DNA of 64,000 nucleotides from Rana temporaria (GCF_905171775.1 NC_053490.1:89167286-89231285), one strand, 5' to 3'. Positions 9,450-20,691 are shown, numbered from the stretch's first letter. Notes: generated by a model from the letters alone, not told the origin. Program-made: numbers and translations.

Positions 9450-11680
9450 CACCACGGGACCCCTTTACATTTCACAGCACTCTGGACCCCTTTACATTAC
9501 ACTGCACTTCTGGACCCCTTTACATTACACAGCACCCTGCATCTCTGGACCCCTTTACATTAAACAGCACCCTGCATCTCTGAACCCCTTACATTACACA
9601 GCACCCTGCACCTCTGGACCCCTTTACATTACACAGCACCCTGCACACCTTTACATTACACAGCCCCCTGCATCTCTGGACCCCTTACATTACACAGCAC
9701 CCTGCATCTCTGGACCCCTTTAAATTCACAGCACCCTGCATCTCTGGACCCCTTACATTACACAGCACCCTGCACCTCTGGACCCCTTTACATTACACAG
9801 CACCCTGCACCTCTGGATCCCTTTACATTACACAGCACCCTGCATCTCTGGACCCCTTTACATTACACAGCACCTCTGGACCCCTTTACATTACACAGCG
9901 CCCTGCACCTCTGGACCACTTTACATTAAACAGCACCCTGCACCTCTGGACCCCTTACATTACACACCACCCTGCACCTCTGGATCCCTTTAGATTACAC
10001 AGCATCCTGCATCTCTGGACCCCTTACATTACACAGCACCCTGCACCTCTGGACACCTTTACATTACACAGCACCCTGCACCTCTGGACCCCTTTACATT
10101 ACACAGCACCCTGCATCTCTGGACCCCTTACATTACACAGCACCATGCACCCCTGGACCCCTTTACATTACACTGCACTTCTGGACCCCTTTACATTACA
10201 CAGCACCCTGCATCTCTGGACCCATTTAAATTAAACAGCACCCTGCATCTCTGGACCCCTTACATTACACAGCACCCTGCACCTCTGGACCACTTTACAT
10301 TAAACAGCACCCTGCACCTCTGGACCCCTTACATTACACACCACCCTGCACCTCTGGATCCCTTTAGATTACACAGCATCCTGCATCTCTGGACCCCTTA
10401 CATTACACAGCACCCTACACCTCTGGACCCCTTTACATTACACAGCACCCTGCATCTCTGGACCCCTTTACAATACACAGCACCCTGCATCTCTGGACCC
10501 CTTTACAATACACAGCACCCTGCACCTCTGTACCCCTTTATATTACACAGCAGCCTGCATCTCTGGACCCCTTTACATTACACAGCACCCTGCATCACTG
10601 GACCCCTTTACATTACACAGCACCCTGCATCTCTGGACCCCTTTACATTACACACCACCCTGCACCTCTGGATCCCTTTACATTACACAGCACCCTGCAT
10701 CTCTGGACCCCTTTACATTACACTGCACTTCTGGACCCCTTTACATTACACATCACCCTGCATCTCTGGACCCCTTTAAATTACACAGCACCCTGCATCT
10801 CTGGACCCCTTACATTACACAGCACCCTGCACCTCTGGACCCCTTTACATTACACAGCACCATGCACCTCTGGATCCTTTTACATTACACAGCACCCTGC
10901 AACTCTGGACCCCTTTACATTACACAGCACCCTGCACCTCTGGACCCCTTACATTACACACCACCCTGCACCTCTGGATCCCTTTAGATTACACAGCACC
11001 CTGCATCTCTGGACCCCTTACATTACACAGCACCCTACACCTCTGGACCCCTTTACATTACACTGCACTTCTGGACCCCTTTACATTACACAGCATCCTG
11101 CATCTCTGGACCCCTTTACAATACACAGCACCCTGCACCTCTGTACCCCTTTATATTACACAGCACCCTGCATCTCTGGACCCCTTTACATTACACAGCA
11201 CCCTACATCTCTGGACCCCTTTAAATTACACAGCACCCTGCATCTCTGGACCCCTTACATTACACAGCACCCTGCACCTCTGGACCCCTTACATTACACA
11301 GCACGCTGCACCTCTGGACCCCTTTACATTACACAGCACCCTGCACCTCTGGACCCCTTTATATTTCACAGCATCCTGCACCTCTGGACCCCTTACATTA
11401 CACAGCACCCTGCATCTATGGACCCCTTACATTACACAGCACCCTGCATCTCTGGACCCCTTTACATTACACAGCATCCTGCATCTCTGGACCCCTTTAC
11501 AATACACAGCACCCTGCACCTCTGTACCCCTTTATATTACACAGCACCCTGCATCTCTGGACCCCTTTACATTACACAGCACCCTACATCTCTGGACCCC
11601 TTTAAATTACACAGCACCCTGCATCTCTGGACCCCTTACATTACACAGCACCCTGCACCTCTGGACCCCTTACATTACAC
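9450..11680 (+). repeat. satellite array of ~35-bp units, forward arm
   Basis: Units read CACCCTGCATCTCTGGACCC then CTTTACATTACACAG. Common variants are CATCTC or CACCTC, CCCC or CCCCT before TTACATT, TTTAGATT, TTTAAATT and TTTACAAT. Unit length varies between 33 and 35 bp, with some shorter units such as CTGCACTTCTGGACCCC. Translation products repeating LHYTAPCISGPLYITQHPA are not genes. Confidence 0.97.
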
Positions 11681-11775
11681 AGGTGCAGGATGCTGTGTAA
11701 TATAAAGGGGTCCAGAGGTGCAGGGTGCTGTGTAATGTAAAGGGGTCCAGAGGTGCAGCGTGCTGTGTAATGTAA
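11681..11775. repeat. spacer between the inverted satellite arms
   Basis: The forward array stops at 11680 and the sequence turns directly into inverted units (AGGTGCAGGATGCTGTGTAA). The mirror match of the left arm starts at ~11774, leaving ~95 bp of inverted units as an unpaired loop. Confidence 0.8.
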
Positions 11776-12558
11776 GGGGTCCAGAGGTGCAGGGTGCTGT
11801 GTAATGTAAGGGGTCCAGAGATGCAGGGTGCTGTGTAATTTAAAGGGGTCCAGAGATGTAGGGTGCTGTGTAATGTAAAGGGGTCCAGAGATGCAGGGTG
11901 CTGTGTAATATAAAGGGGTACAGAGGTGCAGGGTGCTGTGTATTGTAAAGGGGTCCAGAGATGCAGGATGCTGTGTAATGTAAAGGGGTCCAGAGATGCA
12001 GGGTGCTGTGTAATGTAAGGGGTCCATAGATGCAGGGTGCTGTGTAATGTAAGGGGTCCAGAGGTGCAGGATGCTGTGTAATATAAAGGGGTCCAGAGGT
12101 GCAGGGTGCTGTGTAATGTAAAGGGGTCCAGAGGTGCAGCGTGCTGTGTAATGTAAGGGGTCCAGAGGTGCAGGGTGCTGTGTAATGTAAGGGGTCCAGA
12201 GATGCAGGGTGCTGTGTAATTTAAAGGGGTCCAGAGATGTAGGGTGCTGTGTAATGTAAAGGGGTCCAGAGATGCAGGGTGCTGTGTAATATAAAGGGGT
12301 ACAGAGGTGCAGGGTGATGTGTATTGTAAAGGGGTCCAGAGATGCAGGATGCTGTGTAATGTAAAGGGGTCCAGAAGTGCAGTGTAATGTAAAGGGGTCC
12401 AGAGGTGTAGGGTGCTGTGTAATGTAAGGGGTCCAGAGATGCAGGGTGCTGTGTAATCTAAAGGGATCCAGAGGTGCAGGGTGGTGTGTAATGTAAGGGG
12501 TCCAGAGGTGCAGGGTGCTGTGTAATGTAAAGGGGTCCAGAGTTGCAGGGTGCTGTGT

Positions 12559-13889
12559 AATGTAAAAGGATCCAGAGGTGCATGGTGCTGTGTAATGTAA
12601 AGGGGTCCAGAGGTGCAGGGTGCTGTGTAATGTAAGGGGTCCAGAGATGCAGGGTGCTGTGTAATTTAAAGGGGTCCAGAGATGCAGGGTGATGTGTAAT
12701 GTAAAGGGGTCCAGAAGTGCAGTGTAATGTAAAGGGGTCCAGAGATGCAGGGTGCTGTGTAATGTAAAGGGATCCAGAGGTGCAGGGTGGTGTGTAATGT
12801 AAAGGGGTCCAGAGATGCAGGGTGCTGTGTAATGTAAAGGGGTCCAGTGATGCAGGGTGCTGTGTAATGTAAAGGGGTCCAGAGATGCAGGCTGCTGTGT
12901 AATATAAAGGGGTACAGAGGTGCAGGGTGCTGTGTATTGTAAAGGGGTCCAGATATGCAGGGTGCTGTGTATTGTAAAGGGGTCCAGAGATGCAGGGTGC
13001 TGTGTAATGTAAAGGGGTCCAGAGGTGTAGGGTGCTGTGTAATGTAAGGGGTCCAGAGATGCAGGATGCTGTGTAATCTAAAGGGATCCAGAGGTGCAGG
13101 GTGGTGTGTAATGTAAGGGGTCCAGAGGTGCAGGGTGCTGTTTAATGTAAAGTGGTCCAGAGGTGCAGGGTGCTGTGTAATGTAAGGGGTCCAGAGATGC
13201 AGGGTGCTGTTTAATTTAAATGGGTCCAGAGATGCAGGGTGCTGTGTAATGTAAAGGGGTCCAGAAGTGCAGTGTAATGTAAAGGGGTCCAGGGGTGCAT
13301 GGTGCTGTGTAATGTAAGGGGTCCAGAGATGCAGGGTGCTGTGTAATGTAAAGGGGTCCAGAGGTGCAGGGTGCTGTGTAATGTAAAGGTGTCCAGAGGT
13401 GCAGGGTGCTGTGTAATGTAAGGGGTCCAGAGATGCAGGATGCTGTGTAATCTAAAGGGATCCAGAGGTGCAGGGTGGTGTGTAATGTAAGGGGTCCAGA
13501 GGTGCAGGGTGCTGTTTAATGTAAAGTGGTCCAGAGGTGCAGGGCGCTGTGTAATGTAAAGGGGTCCAGAGATGCAGGGTGCTGTGTAATGTAAGGGGTC
13601 CAGAGGTGCAGGGTGCTGTGTAATGTAAAGGGGTCCAGAGGTGCAGGGTGCTGTGTAATGTAAGGGGTCCAGAGATGCAGGGTGCTGTGAATTTAAAGGG
13701 GTCCAGAGATGCAGGGTGCTGTGTAATGTAAGGGGTCCAGAGATGCAGGGGGCTGTGTAATGTAAAGGTGTGCAGGGTGCTGTGTAATGTAAAGGGGTCC
13801 AGAGGTGCAGGGTGCTGTGTAATATAAGGGGTTCAGAGATGCAGGGTGCTGTTTAATGTAAAGGGGTCCAGAGATGCAGGGTGCTGTGT
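12559..13889 (-). repeat. 1,331-bp higher-order unit, copy 1
   Basis: Rare variants fix the register: TGTAAAAGGATCCAGAGGTG at 12561 recurs at 13892; GCTGCTGTGTAATATAAAGG at 12891 recurs at 14222; AGGGCGCTGTGTAATG at 13541 recurs at 14872. All are offset by 1,331 bp. Confidence 0.85.
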
Positions 13890-15220
13890 AATGTAAAAGG
13901 ATCCAGAGGTGCATGGTGCTGTGTAATGTAAAGGGGTCCAGAGGTGCAGGGTGCTGTGTAATGTAAGGGGTCCAGAGATGCAGGGTGCTGTGTAATTTAA
14001 AGGGGTCCAGAGATGCAGGGTGATGTGTAATGTAAAGGGGTCCAGAAGTGCAGTGTAATGTAAAGGGGTCCAGAGATGCAGGGTGCTGTGTAATGTAAAG
14101 GGATCCAGAGGTGCAGGGTGGTGTGTAATGTAAAGGGGTCCAGAGATGCAGGGTGCTGTGTAATGTAAAGGGGTCCAGTGATGCAGGGTGCTGTGTAATG
14201 TAAAGGGGTCCAGAGATGCAGGCTGCTGTGTAATATAAAGGGGTACAGAGGTGCAGGGTGCTGTGTATTGTAAAGGGGTCCAGATATGCAGGGTGCTGTG
14301 TATTGTAAAGGGGTCCAGAGATGCAGGGTGCTGTGTAATGTAAAGGGGTCCAGAGGTGTAGGGTGCTGTGTAATGTAAGGGGTCCAGAGATGCAGGATGC
14401 TGTGTAATCTAAAGGGATCCAGAGGTGCAGGGTGGTGTGTAATGTAAGGGGTCCAGAGGTGCAGGGTGCTGTTTAATGTAAAGTGGTCCAGAGGTGCAGG
14501 GTGCTGTGTAATGTAAGGGGTCCAGAGATGCAGGGTGCTGTTTAATTTAAATGGGTCCAGAGATGCAGGGTGCTGTGTAATGTAAAGGGGTCCAGAAGTG
14601 CAGTGTAATGTAAAGGGGTCCAGGGGTGCATGGTGCTGTGTAATGTAAGGGGTCCAGAGATGCAGGGTGCTGTGTAATGTAAAGGGGTCCAGAGGTGCAG
14701 GGTGCTGTGTAATGTAAAGGTGTCCAGAGGTGCAGGGTGCTGTGTAATGTAAGGGGTCCAGAGATGCAGGATGCTGTGTAATCTAAAGGGATCCAGAGGT
14801 GCAGGGTGGTGTGTAATGTAAGGGGTCCAGAGGTGCAGGGTGCTGTTTAATGTAAAGTGGTCCAGAGGTGCAGGGCGCTGTGTAATGTAAAGGGGTCCAG
14901 AGATGCAGGGTGCTGTGTAATGTAAAGGGATCCAGAGGTGCAGGGTGCTGTGTAATGTAAAGGGGTCCAGAGGTGCAGGGTGCTGTGTAATGTAAGGGGT
15001 CCAGAGATGCAGGGTGCTGTGAATTTAAAGGGGTCCAGAGATGCAGGGTGCTGTGTAATGTAAGGGGTCCAGAGATGCAGGGGGCTGTGTAATGTAAAGG
15101 TGTGCAGGGTGCTGTGTAATGTAAAGGGGTCCAGAGGTGCAGGGTGCTGTGTAATGTAAGGGGTTCAGAGATGCAGGGTGCTGTTTAATGTAAAGGGGTC
15201 CAGAGATGCAGGGTGCTGTG
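13890..15220 (-). repeat. 1,331-bp higher-order unit, copy 2
   Basis: Direct tandem copy of 12559-13889, nearly identical. A one-base length difference appears near its distal end (GAATTTAAAG at 13689 and 15021). Confidence 0.85.
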
Positions 15221-15451
15221 TAATGTAAAGGGGTCCAGAAGTGCAGTGTAATGTAAAGGGGTCCAGAGTGCTGTGAAATGTAAAGGGGTCCCGTGGTGCA
15301 GTTGTGGAGAGGGGGCACACAGTAGTGACAAAGAGATATTGAAGGATGCAGGGGGCACAGTGGGGTGTTTTTACATTTTACCGTGGGGGGGGGGGCAGAT
15401 ATTGGATCCGCCCCGGGTGCCAAATGTTCTAGGTACGCCCCTGGTCAACAC

Positions 15452-15717
15452 ACAGGTATATAGGAGGACTACACTCCCAATATGGTTTATGCATGTGAGG
15501 GTCCCGTGAAACGCAATCTACGTCGGAAGAAGTTGCAGCAAAAAAAATTCATCCCCCACTGCAGTGATTATTTACACTAAAAAAAATCTTTTTGTACTTT
15601 ATTGGATGTTCTGTTTTCAGTACATGTGTAAAATTTTTATGTCTTTCTAAATTATTTGACTTTGTACAATAAATATTTTTGATACTTTCTTATTCCCTTG
15701 GTACCATTGAAGTCCTT
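15452..15717. mobile_element. right remnant of the older repeat interrupted by the satellite element
   Basis: Contains GAAACGCAATCTACGTCGG, AGTTGCAGCA, GTGATTATTTACACTAAAAA, TTATTGGATGTTCTGTTTTC and CCCTTGGTACCATT, the diverged inverted counterpart of 8870-8995. Such GAAACGC...AATAAA phrases are frequent in frog repeats; the class is unknown to me. Confidence 0.55.
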
Positions 15718-15719
15718 TA

Positions 15720-16047
15720 GGACCGGTTCACACTAGTGCAATGTCAGAGATCGGAAGCGATTTCAGCCATAAAGATCGTATGGCTGAATTTGCATCAAAC
15801 TCGCACAGGACCCTTTTTTTTTGTCTGCAGCAGAATTGGATCGCATGGGTGTTCACACCCATGCGATCCCATTTCTATCCGAGTTTGCAGATCGCACATG
15901 CAATAATTTAGGGGTGTCATTAACTTTTAACTGACACTCCCAGCAGTTTGCATAGGGCAGTGTGAACTGCTGCCAGGAAACATGCGATGCGGGAACCCGC
16001 AGTAGATTCGCAGGGTTTCCTGCATCGCAGCAGTGTGAACCGGCCCT
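15720..16047. mobile_element. TA-flanked hairpin MITE (GGTTCACAC family)
   Basis: Ends GGACCGGTTCACACT and AGTGTGAACCGGCCCT lie next to TA at 15718-15719 and 16048-16049. The interior is partly self-complementary (GTGTTCACACCCATGCGATC). TA duplication suggests a Tc1/mariner-type source. Confidence 0.75.
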
Positions 16048-16049
16048 TA

Positions 16050-16560
16050 ACATAGTAGTTAGGGTTCTTTGTGTTACAATTATTATATGTTGCCTTAAAA
16101 TCCCTATTTATACTAAAGTTTGTTAAGGAAACCACAAGATTTCTGAGTGAAATGAGATGAACAGGATCTCAGGAATAGTACGTTTATTGGTGTATTGCTA
16201 AAAGAGATTTTTGAGATTTGCCATGCAGGTATGTATGACTTGCTTACGGTTTACACTTGTGCGTTTTGTGTAGGCCACATTTGTGGAAGCAAGGCAGCCC
16301 ATTCAAATGAATGGGCTGCTGTACCTGTGTTTCCACAAAAACACCTTATCAAAAACACGTCTGCAGGGAAATCGCATAGTCTTTTTGACATGTGATTTCC
16401 CTGCGGTTCCCAAACCAGCACACGCACTGCGTGCTTAGATGCAAAATGAATAGCACCCCTTGTGCGTCAACCTAAGAGCAGTGTAATTTTGTTGCGGGTG
16501 CGGGAACAGATGTGATTCCTGCACCCTCAGCCACACACAGAGGTTTGACCCAAGCCTTAT
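16050..16560. other. intergenic DNA with a probable decayed TA-family MITE
   Basis: The stretch 16245-16560 has AT-rich ends reading ACGGTTTACACTTGTGCG and TTTGACCCAAGCCTTA, resembling the GGTTCACAC / GTGAACC..GCCTTA ends of intact members, and inverted GGCAGCCCATTCAAATG blocks inside. No gene seen. Confidence 0.4.
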
Positions 16561-17190
16561 GGCAAAAAAGAAAAAAAAATACAAACCCCCCCCCCCCCCC
16601 CCCATAAATAGATTTAAATATAAAAGAACTACCCGTATTTATCAGCGTATAACACGCACCATGACTTTAAGAGGGAAGTTTCAGGAAAAAAACTTTCCAC
16701 GGCCCCCTGCTTATAACACGCAGGCACAGTTTATTCTCTATTTTAAGGGTAAAAAGTGAGTGTTATATGCCAATAAATTCAGTTTGTGAAAAAAATAAAA
16801 AAAATAAAGAACCAGTTCCTTTACCTATTCAAAAATAAAGAATGGCCTTGATGACTTGTTTATTTCCAGCTAGGTACATCAGATTCATTGTTCTGTTCAT
16901 TGTGCTGAGAGAATACGTTATACACTTATCTAATATTTTTAGATAATGAAATTCTACACGTATTACTGTTTGCAAGAGCAAAAGTAAAAACTTGAAAGAT
17001 TTTTCCTGCTTTGACATAATGTTTTTTATAACTCTCCTTGAACAATGCTTTGCTGCAAGATCATATGGATGTCATGACGTCTCAGTACTTATAAACTTTT
17101 GGAGAACCTTGTGCTGTGGATATGAACATGGCTACTGTGATCATTAGGTGTTAAAGTATATCCAAATCTATGAATAAAAATTTCACATTA
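16561..17190. other. poly-C tract, GTATTTATC repeat fragment and AT-rich DNA
   Basis: A 19-C tract lies at ~16585. ACCCGTATTTATCAGCGTAT with two AACACGC phrases at 16629-16775 looks like one end of a short transposon. The rest is AT-rich with no recognisable gene. Confidence 0.4.
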
Positions 17191-17784
17191 AAGCTTAAAG
17201 CAGACCTTCACCCTCCCTTGGCACTCTCCTCCTCTCCATCCTGCTCCGCCTACGCATTGCCAATATTGTTGTTTTTTTGGTTTGTGTAGCACAAAAGAGA
17301 GTAAGGTGCCAGAGTGAGGTTTTTCTCTGGCAGTATAGGCAAATTTAGGCAGGTCTAGCTGGTTGTTAGGCCTGTTTGTTTTCATTCTGGGCTGGGAGTG
17401 GCTAAGGGTAGCAGCTGATAACTCACAGGCAGCATCACTTCCCTGTCACCTCCCTCTTCCTTCTAGAATGTGCTGGAAGGAGAGGAGGGGAAGAGAGGTG
17501 GAGCTGTCTGGGATATCTTAAGGTGCCCTGATCATTCCCCAACTTGGATTGACAGGGTGCAGGCCTCCTTAAATACCTGGGGTCAGCCCAGCTGGGGAGG
17601 AGTTGTCGGGTGGAAGAGCAGGAGTGAGAGGGTGTGGAGGATGTTGGGCCCTCAGAGAGCTCCCCAGTCTGGGGGGGGGGGGGTGACCCTTGGCTGGGGC
17701 TCGGGTGCATCCAAGAGGAGTGACAAGATCCTGGAAGGAGAGGCACATGTGAGAGCAAGTCGAGGATAGCGGGAGAGAACACTC
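17191..17784. mobile_element. probable TTAA-type element fragment beginning TTAAAGCAGACC
   Basis: Begins TTAAAGCAGACCTTCACCC, resembling the TTAA hairpin ends. A matching right end is not seen. The interior is GC-rich with a 13-G tract near 17672. Overlapping plus and minus open frames share no recognisable domain. Confidence 0.35.
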
Positions 17785-17786
17785 TA

Positions 17787-17975
17787 ATGCCACGTACACA
17801 CGATCAGGCTTTTGCCCGGCCAAATCACATCGGAATTTCCGACGGAATTCCATCGGAGAAAAATAGAACATATTCTATATCTAAACTCCGATGGAATTCA
17901 TTGGAATTTCCGATGAAAAAAAATCAGATGGGGCTACACACGATAATAATTCCCAAAATTCCCATCCAAGTTTAA
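17787..17975. mobile_element. TA-family MITE, GTACACACGATC type, right end decayed
   Basis: TA (17785-17786) is followed by ATGCCACGTACACACGATC. The core has inverted CGGAATTTCCGA(C)GGAATTCC blocks. The right side ends near CTACACACGATAATAATTCC without the full terminus. Confidence 0.65.
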
Positions 17976-18486
17976 TCCCCTCAAATAAAACAAAACAAAG
18001 CTATGGACTGGTCTGTGTTTTTGAATGATTGTGAAATGGAAGTCGGGCTGGGCAGGGTGACAGGTGAACCACAAAATTCAGCAACACCTACAGGGGCATG
18101 TTTGTTTACCTGCATGTTTTTTTTTCCATCAAAGGCTCGGCCTGCCCCCTGGAGTCTAGGCAATTGATGCCTACTGGGATGCATGATGAGCAGTCCCATT
18201 TAGCAAAGAGGAAGGGGGCGGGGTCTAGTGGCGCCTGCACCCAGAAGAGCTGACAGCTGTCACAGACAACATGGCGGTGCCAGACCCATGCAGTGGCTGC
18301 AAGGAGGAGGATCCCAGCAGCTCAACGCCGGACCCACTGGCTACATGAGTATGCTTACTGTGCTGAAGAATGTAAACGGTAAGCAGAAAAAAAAATGGAG
18401 GAGAGAGGGAAAAGGCTGCAATTCCTATTTACCAGTCTTTAGATATGGTGGCTGCATTCATTTTATTTTTTTCAGGCTAAGAACGT
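17976..18486. other. intergenic DNA, no gene seen
   Basis: No termini or coding sequence recognised. A plus-strand frame at 18228-18587 continues into the neighbouring repeat and is not supported as a gene. Confidence 0.4.
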
Positions 18487-19286
18487 GTAGCGCTCACCCC
18501 CGAAGGAGCCGCTGGTTTGTTTTTGGGATTGGCATATTGAGTCACCTTGATATGGCCCAGGGGTGCAATTGTAGAAACAAACAGTGAGCGAAGGTCCAGA
18601 CAGTGAATAAAGGTTTTTTCCAATGCTTTATTTTCCAGGCCAACACGGCCAACATCAACATAAATTGGGAAGGACAAAGTTGATGAAGAGAGAGAGAGAG
18701 AGAACCTTGCAGTATCAGGCCTGGATATTAAATGGAGCAGTCAGTACTGCTCTGCATAGTACCAATTTGTAACTCGTCGCCACTCCAACTGAGTGGGTAA
18801 AGTGCCCCCGGACAGACCCCTTTTCACAGGCCTGGCAGCCGGGATGTCACTTAGGATTTCTGGGAGGAACAGGCCTCTCTCACAGACCCGGATCTGGGCC
18901 TCTGCCACAGGCCAATTACAATAACTGAGCTAGATAGATAGATGGAGCGAATCCTCCCAGTAGATTTCTGCATCGGTCACCAGATTCTGGTCACCGGATC
19001 CCCAATTGGTTTGTTCAGACTCTGTTGGTCGACCTGCCTCCGGGTCCTCCTCAAACCGACTCCCCAATCCAACGGCACCAACCCTGGGATCCTTTCAATA
19101 GAATCGGGAACCCAGCCAAAATTGACTGGGGTCCCCTTGTACCTGGATGAGGTTCCAAGGAGTCTGCAACTATGGCCAGGTGGGCCACGCCAGCGGCGTC
19201 CATGGATGCGCGCACCCTGAAGGTAGATTCCGCACCTGGAAGGGGGACCCCGCAAAGATTTTAGAACACATGACACCTGTCACAGA
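18487..19286. mobile_element. possible LTR-retroelement fragment beginning TGTAGCGC
   Basis: Starts TGTAGCGCTCACCCC, and a related TGTAGCGCCCCCTTAC phrase stands at ~21040, beyond the Tc1 element. The stretch has an AATAAAGG phrase at 18606 and (GA)n at 18690, but no protease, reverse transcriptase or integrase motifs. I infer a non-coding LTR or leader fragment cut by the Tc1 insertion; this is weak. Confidence 0.3.
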
Positions 19287-19288
19287 TA

Positions 19289-19493
19289 CAGTGAGGAAAA
19301 TAAGTACTTAAACACCCTGCTATTTTGCAAGTTCTCCCACTTGGAAATCATGGAGGGGTCTGAAATTGTTATCGTAGGTGCATGTCCACTGTGAGAGACA
19401 TAATCAAAAAAAAAAAATCCAGAAATCACAATGTATGATTTTTTAAACTATTTATTTGTATGATACAGCTGCAAATAAGTATTTGAACACCTG
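19289..19493. repeat. left terminal inverted repeat of the Tc1 element
   Basis: Outer tip CAGTGAGGAAAATAAGTA; inner end AAATAAGTATTTGAACACCTG. Contains two DR sites ~170 bp apart, the outer one mutated. Confidence 0.92.
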
Positions 19494-19505
19494 AGAAAAT
19501 CAATG

Positions 19506-20528
19506 TTAATATTTGGTACAGTAGCCTTTGTTTGCAATTACAGAGGTCAAACGTTTCTTGTAGTTTTTCACCAGGTTTGCACACACTGGAGGAGGGATTT
19601 TGGCCCGCTCCTCCACACAGATCTTCTCTGGATCAGTCAGGTTTCTGGGCTGTCGCTGAGAAACACGGAGTTTGAGCTCCCTCCAAAGATTCTCTATTGG
19701 GTTTAGGTCTGGAGACTGGCTAGGCCACGCCAGAACCTTGATATGCTTCTTACAGAGCCACTCCTTGGTTATCCTGGCTGTGTGCTTCGGGTCATTGTCA
19801 TGTTGGAAGACCCAGCCTCGACCCATCTTCAAAGCTCTAACTGAGGGAAGGAGATTGTTGCCCAAAATCTCGCAATACATGGCCCCGGTCATCCTCTCCT
19901 TAATACAGTGCAGTCGCCCTGTCCCATGTGCAGAAAAACACCCCCAAAGCATGATGCTACCACCCCCATGCTTCACAGTAGGGATGGTGTTCTTGGGATG
20001 GTACTCATCATTCTTCTTCCTCCAAACAAGGTTAGTGGAATTATGACCAAAAAGTTCTATTTTGGTCTCATCTGACCACATGACTTTCTCCCATGACTCC
20101 TCTGGATCATCCAAATGGTCATTGGCAAACTTAAGACGGGCCTTGACATGTGCTGGTTTAAGCAGGGGAACCTTCCGTGCCATGCATGATTTCAAACCAT
20201 GATGTCTTAGTGTATTACCAACAGTAACCTTGGAAACGGTGGTCCCAGCTCTTTTCAGGTCATTGACCAGCTCCTCCCGTGTAGTCCTGGGCTGATTTCT
20301 CACCTTTCTTAGGATCATTGAGACCCCACGAGGTGAAATTTTGCATGGAGCCCCAGTCCGAGGGAGATTGACAGTCATGTTTAGCTTCTTCCATTTTCTA
20401 ATGATTGCTCCAACAGTGGACCTTTTTTCACCAAGCTGCTTGGCAATTTCCCCGTAGCCCTTTCCAGCCTTGTGGAGGTGTACAATTTTGTCTCTAGTGT
20501 CTTTGGACAGCTCTTTGGTCTTGGCCAT
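19506..20528 (-). CDS. Tc1/mariner transposase, 340 aa, intact
   Basis: Cut-and-paste DNA transposase acting in the nucleus: binds the DR sites in the terminal repeats, excises the element and inserts it at TA. The ATG is at 20528 and the frame is unbroken to the stop at 19506. Residues 1-~110 form the paired-like helix-turn-helix DNA-binding domain (DKIVHLHKAGKGYGEIAKQL; second helix bundle RTTREELVNDLKRAGTTVS), with the GRPR-like hinge near PRTGAPCK (56-63). The DDE domain follows: D153 in MWSDETK, the glycine-rich HGGGSIMLWGCFSAHG box (187-202), D244 in FQHDNDPKHTA, and E279 in SPDLNPIENLW, giving DD34E spacing. Length and catalytic positions match Sleeping Beauty-type Tc1 enzymes. There are no premature stops or frameshifts, which is unusual for vertebrate copies and suggests recent activity. 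Catalytic competence is inferred, not shown. Confidence 0.96.
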   Translation of the reverse strand: MAKTKELSKDTRDKIVHLHKAGKGYGEIAKQLGEKRSTVGAIIRKWKKLNMTVNLPRTGAPCKISPRGVSMILRKVRNQPRTTREELVNDLKRAGTTVSKVTVGNTLRHHGLKSCMARKVPLLKPAHVKARLKFANDHLDDPEESWEKVMWSDETKIELFGHNSTNLVWRKKNDEYHPKNTIPTVKHGGGSIMLWGCFSAHGTGRLHCIKERMTGAMYCEILGNNLLPSVRALKMGRGWVFQHDNDPKHTARITKEWLCKKHIKVLAWPSQSPDLNPIENLWRELKLRVSQRQPRNLTDPEKICVEERAKIPPPVCANLVKNYKKRLTSVIANKGYCTKY

Positions 20529-20691
20529 GTTAATAGTTGGATTCTTACTGATTGTATGGGGTGGACAGGTGTCTTTATGCAGCTAATGACCTCAAACAGG
20601 TGCATCTAATTTAGGATAATAAATGGAGTGGAGGTGGACATTTTAAAGGCAGACTAACAGGTCTTTGAGGGTCAGAATTCTAGCTGATAGA

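Larger units (their letters stand above)
11776..15290 (-). repeat. satellite array of ~35-bp units, inverted arm
   Basis: Units read CTGTGTAATGTAAAGGGGTC then CAGAGGTGCAGGGTG, the reverse complement of the left arm. The same variant order as in the left arm appears near the centre. This arm is ~1.3 kb longer than the left arm, explained by the 1,331-bp duplication within it. Confidence 0.97.
9203..15443. mobile_element. hAT-type element expanded by an internal satellite palindrome
   Basis: The left tip is CAGAGGCGTACTAAGC and the right tip, read inverted, is CAGGGGCGTACCTAGAAC. Both are flanked by the perfect 8-bp sequence GTCAACAC (9195-9202 and 15444-15451), the signature of hAT insertion. 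A second inverted copy of the right end sits at 9305 (CAGGGGCGTACCTAGAAC), so 9305-9470 and 15270-15443 are nearly perfect inverted repeats. Everything between is a satellite. No transposase is encoded. Confidence 0.75.

Noticed and set aside
11418..12027. 95- and 128-codon frames repeating SGPLYITQHPA on opposite strands
   Set aside because: They are identical translations of the satellite on the two palindrome arms, with no gene context.
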